Source of the DNA: Adiantum capillus-veneris
Lineage: Eukaryota > Streptophyta > Polypodiopsida > Polypodiales > Pteridaceae
Length of the DNA: 64,000 nucleotides
Direction: 5' to 3'
Assembly (NCBI GenBank): GCA_014529385.2
Contig: CM043942.1
Coordinates: 35,319,469-35,383,468, forward strand
Made by a program: the position numbers and the translations under genes. Of the stretch, positions 22,258 through 33,478 are shown piece by piece. Position 1 is the stretch's first letter. Each line of letters starts with the position of its first letter. The notes beneath the pieces were generated by a model. That model did no database searches and was not told the DNA's origin. It saw only the letters and a list, made by a program, of their open reading frames with translations.

Positions 22258-22350
22258 TAGAAGAGCTCCTTTTTTTTTTTGGCTTCAACTCTTTTTCACT
22301 CTTTTTTTACTCTTTCTATGGAAAAAAAAAACAATGCTCTCCCCCTCTCG

Positions 22351-22361
22351 CCCCCCCCCCC

Positions 22362-22418
<57 letters not shown>
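22351..22418. repeat. C12-(TC)n-(CA)n compound repeat
   Basis: A C run, then TC units to 22,399 and CA units to 22,418. Confidence 0.95.
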
Positions 22419-22986
22419 AACAACTTTTGTCCTAGCTTTCGACTTGTGCTACCCATGTCCCCCCTTGGGCGAGGGCAGCCCTTGGGAGGGCGTTAGGAAC
22501 TTAGCCTTGCCCCTTGCCTCAGTTCGACAGCTTGCAGCGGTCGCCTTAGGCCGACATCTTACAACACACACACCTCGACTCGGTTCAATAGCTTGCGCCT
22601 CGTTCAGCACACAGAGGCCGCACAGCTCTATTGAGCACTTCCACTGTGGAGAGACTGTGGAGCGACTATGGACAACTCGATTCTGGAGCGACTTTGGAGC
22701 ACGCCAACAACTCGCTTCTGGAGTGACTATGGTCGGCTACCTCATATGTTGCCCATCCCGGATACCTGCAGGTCGGCTATTGCACAGCTCCGGTTCTTGC
22801 GCGCCACTTGCTACTCAAGGGATTTTGGCAACCCGAAGGTTAACTTTGCATTTTTTGTGGGGTGAAACCTTAGGGACTGTTCACAAGGTCCCCGGTGGCC
22901 AACGTTAACAGTGTGTGCAAAGTTGCATCTGTCGGACCGTGTCTTCTTCTAGTACCCCAGCCCACAACCGCAAGAGCTTTCTTGCG

Positions 22987-23163
22987 ATGGCATCTGCCCC
23001 AAGAAAAGACCCCTTTGCTCGCCAAGATACATGGATCACAATCCTAGAGGTGCAAATCCAAGAGCTAATCAAGGAGAACGAGTCGCTTAAGCAACGCCTG
23101 CAATTGCTTGAGGAAACAAAGGAAGCCGATAGTCAAGATCTACTTACAAAAACAAATGCATAA
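22987..23163 (+). CDS. Short coiled-coil reading frame, unknown function
   Basis: A 58-residue frame from ATG at 22,987 to TAA at 23,161. I do not recognise the protein. Residues 18-46 (ITILEVQIQELIKENESLKQ and onwards) form heptads with leucine and isoleucine at a and d positions and many charged residues, so a coiled coil is likely. It starts 77 bases after the end of the LTR-like block at 22,910 and just upstream of LINE sequence. It could be the start of a Gag-like protein of whatever element the block belongs to, or an ORF1 fragment of the LINE. It may equally be non-functional. Confidence 0.35.
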   Translation: MASAPRKDPFARQDTWITILEVQIQELIKENESLKQRLQLLEETKEADSQDLLTKTNA

Positions 23164-23405
23164 GGTAACACACAAGAAGCTTGACATTCTTGTAGCTCTA
23201 CCTCGAAGTGCCTCGCAGCTCTACCTCACAGTGCCTCGCAACTTTACCTTGCTCAGCCTCACAATTCAACATTGTAGTTCAATCGCATTGCGCTTAGCCT
23301 TGCTCAACCTTGATGTGCCTCCCTTTTTCTTTCGCACTCGACCCCAATTCACGCGGTAGCCACGAACAATATCTTTTAGGTTTAGACACTCACACACTAT
23401 AGCCG

Positions 23406-23822
23406 GTGCTCCTACGTTGCAAGCCAACCCAGCCCCATCGTGGACGATACGACAACCAAAGAGAAGACTACAACCCCAAAAACCCTGTGAGGACACAGTC
23501 AAGCTTTGTGGTTACCCACTTTGGCATGTATAGAGTTATGGTCTATGGAGCACATAGAGTGGGTAAGCAAGGAGCTCCTCGCTCGGGAGAACGGCCAATT
23601 GTATGGACCATGTCGGATGAGACCAAACAAAACATTATCCTTGATAATAGTTGGATCTATTTGAGGGATACAAAATGTTTTGTATATGAAGATCGCACTA
23701 TTAAGCAACAAAATATGCGTCGCAAGGCATATGAGGAAAAGAATAAGAAAAACAATGAGATCTCTCACGAAGAAAATGTGCCCAAGGAGGAGGCAAGTCC
23801 CTCGAGGATGCGCGACGCATGA
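23406..23822 (+). pseudogene. Open frame upstream of LINE endonuclease, unknown
   Basis: A 138-residue frame rich in charged residues, especially toward the C-terminus (RRKAYEEKNKKNNEISHEEN). I do not recognise a domain. It overlaps the next frame (from 23,680), which leads into the endonuclease, so it may be the end of LINE ORF1 or a 5' leader of ORF2. No zinc knuckle or RRM motif is visible. Confidence 0.35.
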
Positions 23823-24740
23823 GTCCGAGTTAAAATTGAAAATATGCTTTTGGAATTGCAATGGATACCCATGGAATGTGGGGGTTGGCATTGATGAACT
23901 AACAAGAAAAGCAGATGTTGTACTTCTTGTTGAAACTCGGGAGCATGATACACAAAGGATTAATGGCTTGGAGGATTACAATGTACATTCATTGATATGG
24001 TCAAAGAATCTCAAGCAACAAAGAGGTCAAAGAGGGGGAGCATGTATGGTTAAGAAAGGATTGAAAGATTTTGTATCAATTGTGAAAAATGACAAGTACA
24101 AACGTTATGTATGGCTGAGAATTATGACACCAAAAAGAGCACCCGTTTTTGTAGCCGGTTGCTATTTTCCTCATCATGATTCCCCCTTTTCTGCTTGCAC
24201 GGATAGAGATCGTCCATTTTTTTATTTAGAAGAGGACATTGCTTATTTCAAAGGCAAAGGTGATGTATTGTATTTGGGGATATGAATGCTCGGACAAAAA
24301 CATTGCAATATGATATTCAACAATTTGATATGCCATACATTTCAAGGGAGTTGGAGGAAGTTCACTTGTTTGATCATACCTCAATCGATGAGGAAGAGCC
24401 AGATCACTATGGAAAGTTACTTTTACACATGTGTAATAGCACGGGTATGCTCATTGCCAATGGTGTATCTTTGTGGAGTGGAACCAATGGATTTACATAT
24501 AGAAAACATAATGGGGATAGTGTGATTGGCTATATGCTATTCTCCGAAGCCATCATGTATCTCATAAAGAGTTTTATGTTTGGCCAATGGACCCTGGAAT
24601 TAGACCATCAGACCTTATGTATTGACCTTGCATGTGGAGAAGTAATCTCAGCCAAAGGGAAGAGAAGTTATCACTATGTATGGATTTCAAACGGGCACCG
24701 ATGTACATTGAAATGGTTGAGCAAAAGTTATGGATGACAA
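23680..24740 (+). pseudogene. LINE apurinic endonuclease-like domain
   Basis: Plant LINE ORF2 begins with an APE-type endonuclease that nicks target DNA. Here KICFWNCNGYPWN (about 23,838) is the start and VVLLVETREHD (23,918) carries the catalytic glutamate. A frameshift at about 24,280 breaks the GDMNAR block with its Asp and Asn, and WSGTNGFTYRKHNGDSVIGY (24,478-24,537) follows. Two usually conserved positions look changed: the acidic residue of the S-V-I-D-Y type block is Gly (SVIGY), and the final S-D-H triplet reads L-D-H (ELDHQTL). Together with the frameshift, these indicate an inactive copy. Confidence 0.75.
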
Positions 24741-25870
24741 AGCTTCAATATGACACACCATTGGAAACTAAATGGGAAGCTTTCAAGAAAGGTATTTGTT
24801 CTTGTGTTGAAGAATGCTTTGCCATAAAGCATCTCCATGGTATCAACAAAGATAGATCATGCAAAAGGTGCTTTGATAAAAAATGTCAAGATGCTCGAAA
24901 GTCCTTGATAAAGCTTGATGCAACCATGAACAAAGACAACTATCAAAGTCATCTGCATATATACAAGGCATTGATTCAAAAGAAGAAAAGAAAATGGAAG
25001 GTAAAACAACAACTTTTTCAAGTCCAAGAAAAGGCACATGCATGTGGAAGATTTTTGAGAAACTTGAGGGACAAGCGGGTTGAGACTTTTGGTAATTTGA
25101 GTCTTATGGATACGTACACCCATTGTAGGCAATTATATGAGCAACCAAATGCTAAAAAATGTCATTTAATGGTTTACTCCCATGTATGCCCTCCTTTTTT
25201 ACTATTGAGGATGTATGCGGTGGGCTTGAAAAGTTGGCTACTCGCAAAGCGGGAGATCTTCAAGGTATCAAGCCGAAGATGATTAAATGGATGGGAGATT
25301 TTGCCCATGAGTGGATGTGTGATATGTTCAACCTTGCCCTTCAACATGGTATGCCTTATGATTGGAGTACTTATTGGGTCAAGCCTTTGCATAAAGGAGG
25401 GGATGTAAAGAATGTAAACAACTACTGGACTATAATGATTGGGTCTCTTATGGCAAAGTTGTTTGGGTGCATAATGGAGATGAAATTGAGTGATTGGGTT
25501 GAAGAGAATGATAAGCGTTCAAAAGGACAAACGGGTTTTCGTCGATGCCATAGCACCATTGATCATCTGGTCACTCTTCATGTTCTCATGGAGGAAAGTC
25601 AGTTGAAAGGCAAGCGATTGTATTGTTGTTTTGTGGACTTTAAGAAAGCCTTTGACAGGATTTCACGTAACAATTTGTGGAGAAGGATGGAAGAACTCCA
25701 AGTGCCAAGTGAGTTTATGCTTGCGGTTTCTTGAATCTATGAGAAGGTGATGTGTCAATTGCGCATGGAAAGAGGAATTTTAGAAATTTTTGTAAGCACT
25801 ATTGAGGTTAAAACAAGGATGTTCGTTGTCACCAACTCTCTTTGGTCTATACATCGATCAATTGGACACC
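24632..25870 (+). pseudogene. LINE reverse transcriptase, motif C missing
   Basis: A linker rich in Lys and Arg (24,632-25,158) precedes the reverse transcriptase. GGLEKLATRKAGDLQGIKPKM and STYWVKPLHKGGD lead to GQTGFRRCHSTIDHLVTLHV (about 25,527-25,590), then motif A as CCFVDFKKAFDRISRNNLW (25,624-25,680). After a stop at 25,732 the frame resumes with the motif B block KQGCSLSPTLFGLYIDQLD (25,809-25,865). The YxDD box that should follow within about 40-60 residues is absent: the next coding block is already from the C-terminal part. The copy therefore cannot polymerise. Confidence 0.8.
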
Positions 25871-26455
25871 TCAAAGTCTACTCGGAAAGAGTTTGAGAAT
25901 GTCCAAAAGCATTTTCTTGCAAACTTTCCAAACACAATATATGCTCCTACTTCTTGAGTCAGGATCTCCTCCAATTGAGGTTATGGGCATGGAAAGGGTT
26001 GTGGAGTACATGATAAAGATGCGTCAAAACCCCTCACATAGACTTCCTAAAATTGCATGGAAAGTAAGCAAAAAAGTTAAAAAGACGCATAAAAGCAAGA
26101 TCTTGAGCACGAGATGGATGCAAGACATAAAGAGGCTGTTTGGGAGATTTTTCTACAATGCCAATGTATTACGGCTTGGGAGAAATCTGGTGGGTCACGC
26201 TTCATACATTACACCACCCATATTGCCCCCAACTACAAAACCATGTTCTTCGTTGAAAGAGGAAACCGTACTCACACTTACATGCTTGAGCATATCCCCT
26301 TGTTGGCGATACACACTATTGCAACCATTCCGCTTAGTTCTCATTCCCTTTGATGCGAGACAAGGCATTGGGGCAATGGAGAAGAGTCCAATCAAACGTG
26401 CACATTATGATCAGTGCAAGTTTAAGAGTCTTGTCTCACATTTTCAATCATGACT
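25871..26455 (+). pseudogene. LINE ORF2 C-terminal region
   Basis: KSTRKEFENVQKHFLANF directly follows the motif B block, then SGSPPIEVMGMERVVEYM and KTHKSKILSTRWMQDIKRLF (25,950-26,150), and in another frame RFIHYTTHIAPNYKTMFFVE (26,199-26,260). This is the region between the reverse transcriptase and the C-terminal zinc-binding end of plant LINEs. A His and Cys-rich tail is only partly visible. The element ends near 26,455-26,620, next to a long (TC)n-(AC)n tract. Confidence 0.65.
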
Positions 26456-26617
26456 TGGACCTACACACTTTCCTCTCCCAGGCATAGTGTGGGCTCTCCA
26501 TTGCGACTCTCATCACCACAATTTTGGAGCATCGAGAGTCACTCATCAGCCATACACATACTACATCACATGTAACTTTGGTCCCATAGGTCATATTTGA
26601 CCTCCGAGGACGATCAT

Positions 26618-26621
<4 letters not shown>

Positions 26622-26715
<94 letters not shown>

Positions 26716-26717
26716 AC
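26622..26717. repeat. (TC)n-(AC)n compound microsatellite
   Basis: About 35 TC units followed by 13 CA units, just past the LINE 3' end. Confidence 0.97.
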
Positions 26718-26813
26718 TTTTTCACACATGTACACACACTCTATGGATTCACCTTTGAGGTCTATTGAGATTCTTCCTATGACATTGATACGACAGGTTT
26801 TTCTCGGACTCCC

Positions 26814-26978
<165 letters not shown>

Positions 26979-26990
26979 TGCTATTATCGT

Positions 26991-27020
26991 CCCTGTGTGT
27001 GTGTGTGTATGTGTGTGTGA

Positions 27021-27071
<51 letters not shown>
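26991..27071. repeat. (TG)n-(GA)n microsatellite
   Basis: Interrupted TG units to about 27,040, then 15 GA units to 27,071. Confidence 0.95.
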
Positions 27072-27076
<5 letters not shown>

Positions 27077-27235
27077 GCACTCAAAGCAGAGGTGCTCAAT
27101 GCTCATTCATCAAGTTGCATAGGGTTCATGATAAGCCCAACAAGCTTTCAAAGCTGCCCACTCAAAGTTTCAAAACTATCGCTCAAGAAGCCGTCACTCA
27201 AGAGGAAACAAAGCATTGGTTCATTTACCATGATA

Positions 27236-27238
<3 letters not shown>

Positions 27239-27304
<66 letters not shown>
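27239..27304. repeat. (TC)n microsatellite
   Basis: 33 TC units followed by a short TG run. Confidence 0.97.
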
Positions 27305-27308
<4 letters not shown>

Positions 27309-27319
27309 TGTGTGTGTGT

Positions 27320-29585
27320 TTGTGGAAGCATTGAGTGGAAAGGAGGGAAAAAAGAGGCAATCTAGCTCTTTGAGGTGCTACTCCCAAAACTGGCTTATGT
27401 GCGTCAATGAGAGACCATATTGATGGCTAGGCCTTGCTAGAAAACCATATGCTCTACTGTGGGAAGCATGCTCCTAGCAGTGATGTGAGAAGCACTTATT
27501 TCACTATCATGGTGAATTTGCGACCTTGCCTCGCTAGCAAAGAAAATGAGAGACATAAAATATGAAAAATGAGCATAGTATGTGAAACTCAACCTTGCCT
27601 GTAGGAAAAGTGCTTGCCATTCTAGAAAAATCCATGAGACCTTGCCCTTTTAGAATAGCTCGTGAGACCTTGACCTTGAGGCTCCATAGGAGCTCCATTA
27701 CCCCTTGGATTCCTATCCCATGTTTACCACTTTTCCTTCTTATAAGCATCCTCAAGCATAGACTAGATTCCTAACTACTTCCCTCAATCCATGGCTAATT
27801 TTTGTGCCTTTGTCCTTGTGTGTTGCAATGACACTTAACATGCCTAGCCATCCAGCCTACTGACACACTTGCACTTGCAAGAACACTTGACATGCCTAGC
27901 CGTCCAACCTACTACACAATTGCACTTGGTCTATCTCTGGGACCTAAGCATTGTCCAAAGACTCTGGCTATTTTTGGATCTCATAATTTACTAGCAATTT
28001 AGCTTCAAGTCATCTTCTAAATATGCCAAGTTTTACTTGATGTCTAACATTTGCACCCCCTTAACCTAGGTCATTGCCCTCAATGATCACTTTGAAGGGT
28101 GTAGTTAGAAAAACAAAAATTTCTTTCATGCAAAACACATCCCAAACTAAGCAAGAATTAGTTATGGTCAACTTACAAGTTTCTAACTGGGTTTCTTGTT
28201 AGATTAGCATTTGTTAGCTTGGTTTCTCCAAGCTTGGAAGTTCGAAACTCATATTTCCCCTTGCAATATCTAAAAGCTAAATCGCTATATCGAAGGCACT
28301 AATGAACTACTAGTCAATCTAACAACCCCATCACATAAATTCTTCTATATAAAGATTCTTTTAATAAGCATAACGGTCCTGATATCTGGAGTACTTGTTA
28401 GTTTATGACTCTCCACGGAGTGGAAAGTCTGTTACTAATTTCTCCACCCCTTCAAAAGATGCATTATCCTCAATGATAGCTAAATACCTGGAAGCCTAAG
28501 TTGTTGCTCAACTACAAAGATACTCTACAACTGTGTCCCATGCCACATAAGAAAGCAATTCAAGTGAATTCCTTTTTAGTAATATTGGGTTGCTTGACCC
28601 AAACAAAGAAAAATAATAATCGAATGGATATTCATGCTACCTAGATGCTCGCCATAGATGTGTCCCATACTCCATTGTAAAGAAATCAGCACAACTAAAG
28701 AGAACTCCTTCTTCCATAATATAAGTTTGCTTGACCTAAACAAAGAAATGGTGTCATCGTGAGAATAACAATGTTCTATTTATTGTCATGAGCTTATATT
28801 TTTTACTTTGTCTATTGTGGTCTATATGAAGAGTCAAACAAAGTTGATCTATCACCTTTATAAATATATCCTTTGCATGTGGGAGCCACAACTTAATCCC
28901 AAATTATCTCTATATAGCTTCTTTTTATTGGCTATCCTTTCACTTGTACTTGCTTGGCCATCGTTGCCCATGTACTTCCTTAGTTAACTTCATAGGAGAA
29001 CTCTAACAAGCAAAACTTACATATTTCCATTATTTTCTTCTCTAACCACGTGCTTTTACTCAGGACCTCTTGTCCCATACGAGAGTGTAATGAGTCAATA
29101 AGAAATCACTCATGTAACCTTTTTTGAAGAAATGTGACAATGAATATTATGCACTACATCTTGACTTGAACCTAGGCCTAGCCTTAGGCTCATCCTAGGG
29201 CTAAAGCACAACTTTCAATCACCTGTTGAGCTTTGCCAATTACCAAAATGGTATAAACTATCTCAATTATGTCATGAGTCAACTCGACTTAGAATTAAGT
29301 TTTGGATATCCAAAGAGAAATAAGAGTAGCTTGCCCTTTTACTATAACCATTTTAGATACTCTTTCATGCCACTTGCATGTATGGATTCTATAAATATCC
29401 TAGCAACATTCATGTAACCATGTCTAGTCAAGGGACATTGCAACAGACCAATGCTTGTGCTCGGGCCAAAGTAAGTTGTCTCCAACACATCAATTCTAAC
29501 AACCAAACCAAGGGACTAACATTTAGGTGGGTGGAAAAAATAGAAGCCTCATATGTGAGTATCTATCAAGGGACTAACCAAGGGA
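27320..29585. other. No gene recognised; short local duplications
   Basis: AT-rich. Two small direct repeats are visible: acatgcctagcc-tcca-cctac at about 27,838 and 27,890, and a block around caaagaaa with ttgcttgacc at about 28,589 and 28,729. The open frame at 29,378-29,707 runs into the copia LTR and has no recognisable domain. Confidence 0.4.
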
Positions 29586-29818
29586 TGTTGGAAATAGGGT
29601 TGTTGGGAAACACACACAGCTTGGAGAAGATGAAGGAAGCTCAAGGCACACAACACAGAGTAGTATTACTTAGTGTGCAATGGAAAGGTAAGATTTCCTT
29701 AGAGTGATGGGCGTATATACAATGCAACCGGGGGGGGGGGACCTCCTAGTGAGGAAAAAAATGCCCCAACAGTCCTAAGTATGTTCACACACATCACTAC
29801 CACATGTATATGGTAACA
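29586..29818 (-). repeat. 3' LTR of copia copy A2 (minus strand)
   Basis: 233 bp beginning TGTTGGAAATAGGG and ending ATATGGTAACA on the plus strand, so both strands read TGTT...AACA. On the minus strand the adjoining CCCAGGGGGCT (29,819-29,830) is the polypurine tract. It matches 15,862-16,090. Confidence 0.88.
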
Positions 29819-29879
29819 AGCCCCCTGGGAGTGATGCGATGACGAGAGATGTCACATAAAGTATAGGGAAGTTCCATGT

Positions 29880-31390
29880 CCTGAGGACATGATCAATCCA
29901 CAGAGGGGAATAAGCCCAGAGCTTTGCATAAAGCTTCAAACTTCTCATGAGACAATGCCTTTGTAGATAGATTGGCGAGTTTGTCTTGTGTCGATACATA
30001 AGCCAAGCTGATCTCTTGTGTTGAGAGTCTCTCCCTGACATAGTGGCAATGCACCTCAATGTGCTTCATGCAAGCATGAAAAACTGGGCTCTTTCAACTA
30101 CCAATACAATTTGATTGTCAGTGTAAATGATGTTGGTAGTGTCCTATCCAACACCCAAATCAGCCATAGGGCATCTGAGCCCTACAAACTCAACTGTAAT
30201 TGTGAAGACTTCCCTGTACTCAGTCTCACAACTGGAAGTGTCCATAGGAGGTTGCTTCTTGCTTAACCATGTATCCATGAACTGGTGAGCATGAAATAGA
30301 AACCACTTGTAGACACTCACATGTCAAAACAACTAACCCAATCTGAGTCCAAAAAAGCATGTAAATATTGCAATAATGATCCCCCTTTGGTATAAATCAA
30401 CTCAGATGTAAAGTGCCACTCAAGTAGCGAGAAAGATCCGCTTGACAGCTTGCCAATGCTTAGACCCTAGTGCATGCATAAATCTATTGACCTGTGAGAC
30501 TGCAAAATGAATATTTGACCTTGTGTTGCATTCATAAATAAGGCATCCATAAATAGTTTGGTAAAGAGTGACAGTGGCAGGATGAACAACATCATGAAGA
30601 CTCAATTTCAAACTTGTTTCCATGGGAGTGGCAATAGGTTTGCAATCCTCAAGTCCAAACTTACATAGAAATGTCTCTATGTAACTTGTCTGACACAAGG
30701 CAATACCACCATCACACTGCTTAAACTGTATACCCAAGTAATGAGGAAACAACCCCAAATCTTTCATCTTGAAAGTAGCCTTCAAATCAGCCTTGAATTC
30801 ACCAATATGTGCCTCATTCAGTCCAGTGATCAGCAAATCCTCCACAAATAGAATGACAATAAGAAGAAGTACATCGCCCTCACATTTTACATACAAAGTG
30901 CTTTCTATTAGACTGTTGTGAAAGCCTCATTTAATCAAATGAGTGTTAGCTTCTCATGCCAAGCACGAGGAGATTTGTTGAAACCATACAAAGATTTCTT
31001 ACATTCACTTTATCTTCTTGTCCTTTCTTGACAAAACCGTGAGGCTGTGATACATAAACTTCCTCAAATATGTCACCATTCATGAAAAACATCCAAAATG
31101 AGATGCAAATGCACATAGAAAATGAATGGTAGTCATACAACAAGTGGGAGCAAAAGTCTCTTCATAATATATTCCTTTCTACTGTGCATAACCTTTTGCA
31201 ACGAGTTGAGCCTTATAGCGATCAATCTTACCATCCGGCTTGCATTTCAACTTGTAAACCCACATCGTATCAATGGCCTTTTTGCCAGGAGTCAAATCAC
31301 ATGAAGTCCATGTGTCATTTTCTATAAGTGCATCATATTTGGATTGCATGGCAACCATCCAATGTTTTGAATTTTGTGCTTCATAAAAAA
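29880..31390 (-). pseudogene. Ty1/copia reverse transcriptase and RNase H, copy A2
   Basis: RVT_2 reverse transcriptase on the minus strand: HWMVAMQSKYDALIENDTW and KAIDTMWVYKLKCKPDGKID (about 31,200-31,370), a broken middle segment, then an open frame 30,896-30,420. That frame carries the catalytic region FVEDLLITG, FKMKDLGLFPHYLGIQ and FGLEDCKPIATPMETS, ending in VSQVNRFMHALGSKHW. The canonical catalytic box is YVDD; here it is FVED (30,838-30,849), with the first Asp replaced by Glu. RNase H follows in pieces to about 29,890, with stops. The sister copy A1 keeps YVDD at this site. The copy is inactive. Confidence 0.88.
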
Positions 31391-31394
31391 ACAG

Positions 31395-32510
31395 AGATTC
31401 CTCTACATCACATACGCTAGAAATAGCCGAAGCATAAAAATTTGATGTATAAGATGCATGGCGAGAACCTGAACGAGTACGACTAGACAAAGGTGCATCC
31501 AATTTATTGTCACGCAAAGTATGCACCTGCCATTTTGGCATACCTCTAGCCTGCTCATTCTCAGCCCTTTCCACGTTGAGTACATCATGTACATCTACAT
31601 TATAAATAGGATGATTTGTAGCATTTTTAGAAACCCCCAAAGGTACATTTGCCTCATTGGAATTTACATTTAAGTTTCCACCACTGAAAAGAGGCAACAA
31701 ACTGTCATAAATTTCATGTGAGCTTACATTACTGTCTCTAGTTCATGACAACAAAGGCTGAACAGAATCTTCCACAAACACAACATTATGTGAAACCAAG
31801 ATACTCTTTGTTTGTGGATGGTATAACCTGTAACCTTTCCTTTCATTACTATAACCAACAAAAATACATTTGCCAGCATTATCATCCAATTCTTTGTGCT
31901 GCATTTGTGGCATCAAAGCATAACCCAAACAACCAAAAACACGCATATGATCAATAGATGGATTTTTGTCATGACATGATTCATATGGATTCATAGACTG
32001 CAAAGCTTTTGTAGGACACCTGTTAAGTACATAAGTAGCACACATGATAGCCTTAAGCCAAAACACGTGGCAAAGTGACCTATTTTTCCTTTTAGCAACA
32101 CCATTTTGCTAAGGTTTTTATGGCACTGTACATTGGTGTTTTATCCCACCACTAGCCATAATGCATTAAATTCATGAGACATATACTCCCCCCCTCGATC
32201 AAAACGGAGGGTGCCCATAGTACATTTAGAGACATTTTCAACCATAGCTAGAAATTGCTTAAAGCACATAAACACTTTGGACTTAGCTTTAAGCAGATAC
32301 ACCCATGCATGCCTGGAGTAGTCATCAATGAAAGTCATGAAGTAAAGGTAATTTTCCAAGGACGGAGTTTGCATGGGCCCACAAACATCACTATGCACAA
32401 GAGTAGCCAACATGTAGCCCTTACTAAACCATCCTTTGGAAACTTTAAACCCTACATCTTACCCAAAATACAGCCTTCACAAAAATGCTTCACAAGTGCT
32501 TCAAGAGGTG
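31395..32510 (-). pseudogene. Ty1/copia integrase, copy A2
   Basis: The catalytic core starts with LVHSDVCGPMQTPSL (first Asp) and FIDDYSRHAWVYLLKAKSKV, then LRFDRGGEYMSHEF (second Asp), in the frame 32,413-32,141. After a stop and frameshift come NGVAKRKNRSL, CATYVLNRCPTKALQSMNPYE and HMRVFGCLGYALMPQ, IFVGYS (32,100-31,850). The third catalytic residue is the Glu of the usual NGVAERKNR block, and here it is Lys (near 32,093). The C-terminal part runs to about 31,395 and joins the reverse transcriptase. The HHCC region upstream is degraded. Confidence 0.85.
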
Positions 32511-32539
32511 GCAAAGAAGCAACCATATAAGATTTTTGC

Positions 32540-33010
32540 AAATGTAGCAAACTGGCAAAATTCAGATGCCCAAAACATGCGTGCCAAAGTTTAGCATTTG
32601 AAATAGCCTTTGAATCCACAACTGCATTTGCAAAATTCTATCCACACTTGTCATACAAAGTGAGTTTATATAGCCCACGACACAAAGTGCCAAGTGCAAC
32701 AATCTCATCATCAAAACTGAGATTATGAATAGTACATCTATAATCCACAAATTTGACAATAAGATGAAGTCTAGCAAGTGTAGATACAAACAAAAGGTTC
32801 TTCTTGATCCTAGGTACATAAAGTGCATCAACAAGTGTGAAAGAACTTCCATTTGCAGCAGTCAGCACAATCTTTCCAACTCCCTTGATCAGATAAGAGG
32901 CATTGTTGGCATTAGTGATTGAATTCCCATGAGGGGCATCCTCGAGAGAAGTAAACAAGTTACAATGAGAGGTAATGTGCTTTGTAGCACCACTATCAAC
33001 GTACCACACA
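32540..33010 (-). pseudogene. Ty1/copia protease end and GAG-pre-integrase region, copy A2
   Basis: The frame 33,009-32,638 begins MWYVDSGATKHIT. The D-S-G-A motif is the aspartic protease active site of copia elements, which cleaves the polyprotein. It continues with LFTSLEDAP, a VGKIVLTAANGSSFTLVDAL block and LYVPRIKKNLLFVSTLARL, the usual protease-to-integrase spacer. A frameshift near 32,640 leads to the pre-integrase block (HLNFASLLHL and neighbours) at about 32,540-32,600. The protease active site itself is intact. Confidence 0.82.
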
Positions 33011-33478
33011 TGAGCATCTATGAAGGATCATAAGTACACTTTGCTTTAAATGCTAATTGTGCATCTACATCAGCATCACAATCTCCTTTCACAGAAGACT
33101 GTACAATAGCAGCGCTTGTAGTGGAACTACCCTCTATCTTCTTAGCTTCTTTTACCTTCAACTTAGGACATTGCTTGATCAAGTGATCATTAGCTTTACA
33201 ATAATGGCAATGCATCTTCTCTTTTCCATTTTCACCAGAATTCCCAGACAAAGTGCTGCCATCAGAAGCATTAGAAACATGCGATATACCACTCGCATAA
33301 GAACCATGAGAAATGGCTACATTGTTGTTACTACTTTTCTTTGAGCAACAATGAAGGCATGTTCAATTACTCATTGTTTAGCCTTGTTTTTTTCTAAAAA
33401 GTGACTCTTGCAATAGCGATGTGCATAATGCATCAAACTTGACAAATTCAGGATTTCCTTGGGTCATAAGTCTCCATG
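33011..33478 (-). pseudogene. Ty1/copia gag C-terminal part, copy A2
   Basis: The minus-strand frame 33,251-33,018 contains one complete zinc knuckle, CHYCKANDHLIKQC, which is C-x2-C-x4-H-x4-C and binds RNA. It is followed by an acidic, Asp-rich stretch that runs into the protease. Upstream to about 33,478, GNPEFVKFDALCTSLLQES is recognisable as the Gag helical region in another frame. The element is truncated there: the Gag N-terminus, leader and 5' LTR are missing, and unrelated sequence begins near 33,485. Confidence 0.8.

Larger units (their letters stand above)
20044..22910 (+). repeat. Long LTR-like block with TGTTAAC...GTTAACA ends
   Basis: The block begins TGTTAACCCCTCACGG and ends CGTTAACA, 7-bp inverted ends of the LTR type. 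It holds a TATA box at 20,244-20,250 and large pyrimidine tracts. It interrupts sequence next to the gypsy pol remnant. I see no partner LTR, primer site or target duplication, so a solo LTR is only one reading. A chance pair of 7-bp ends is the alternative. Confidence 0.35.
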
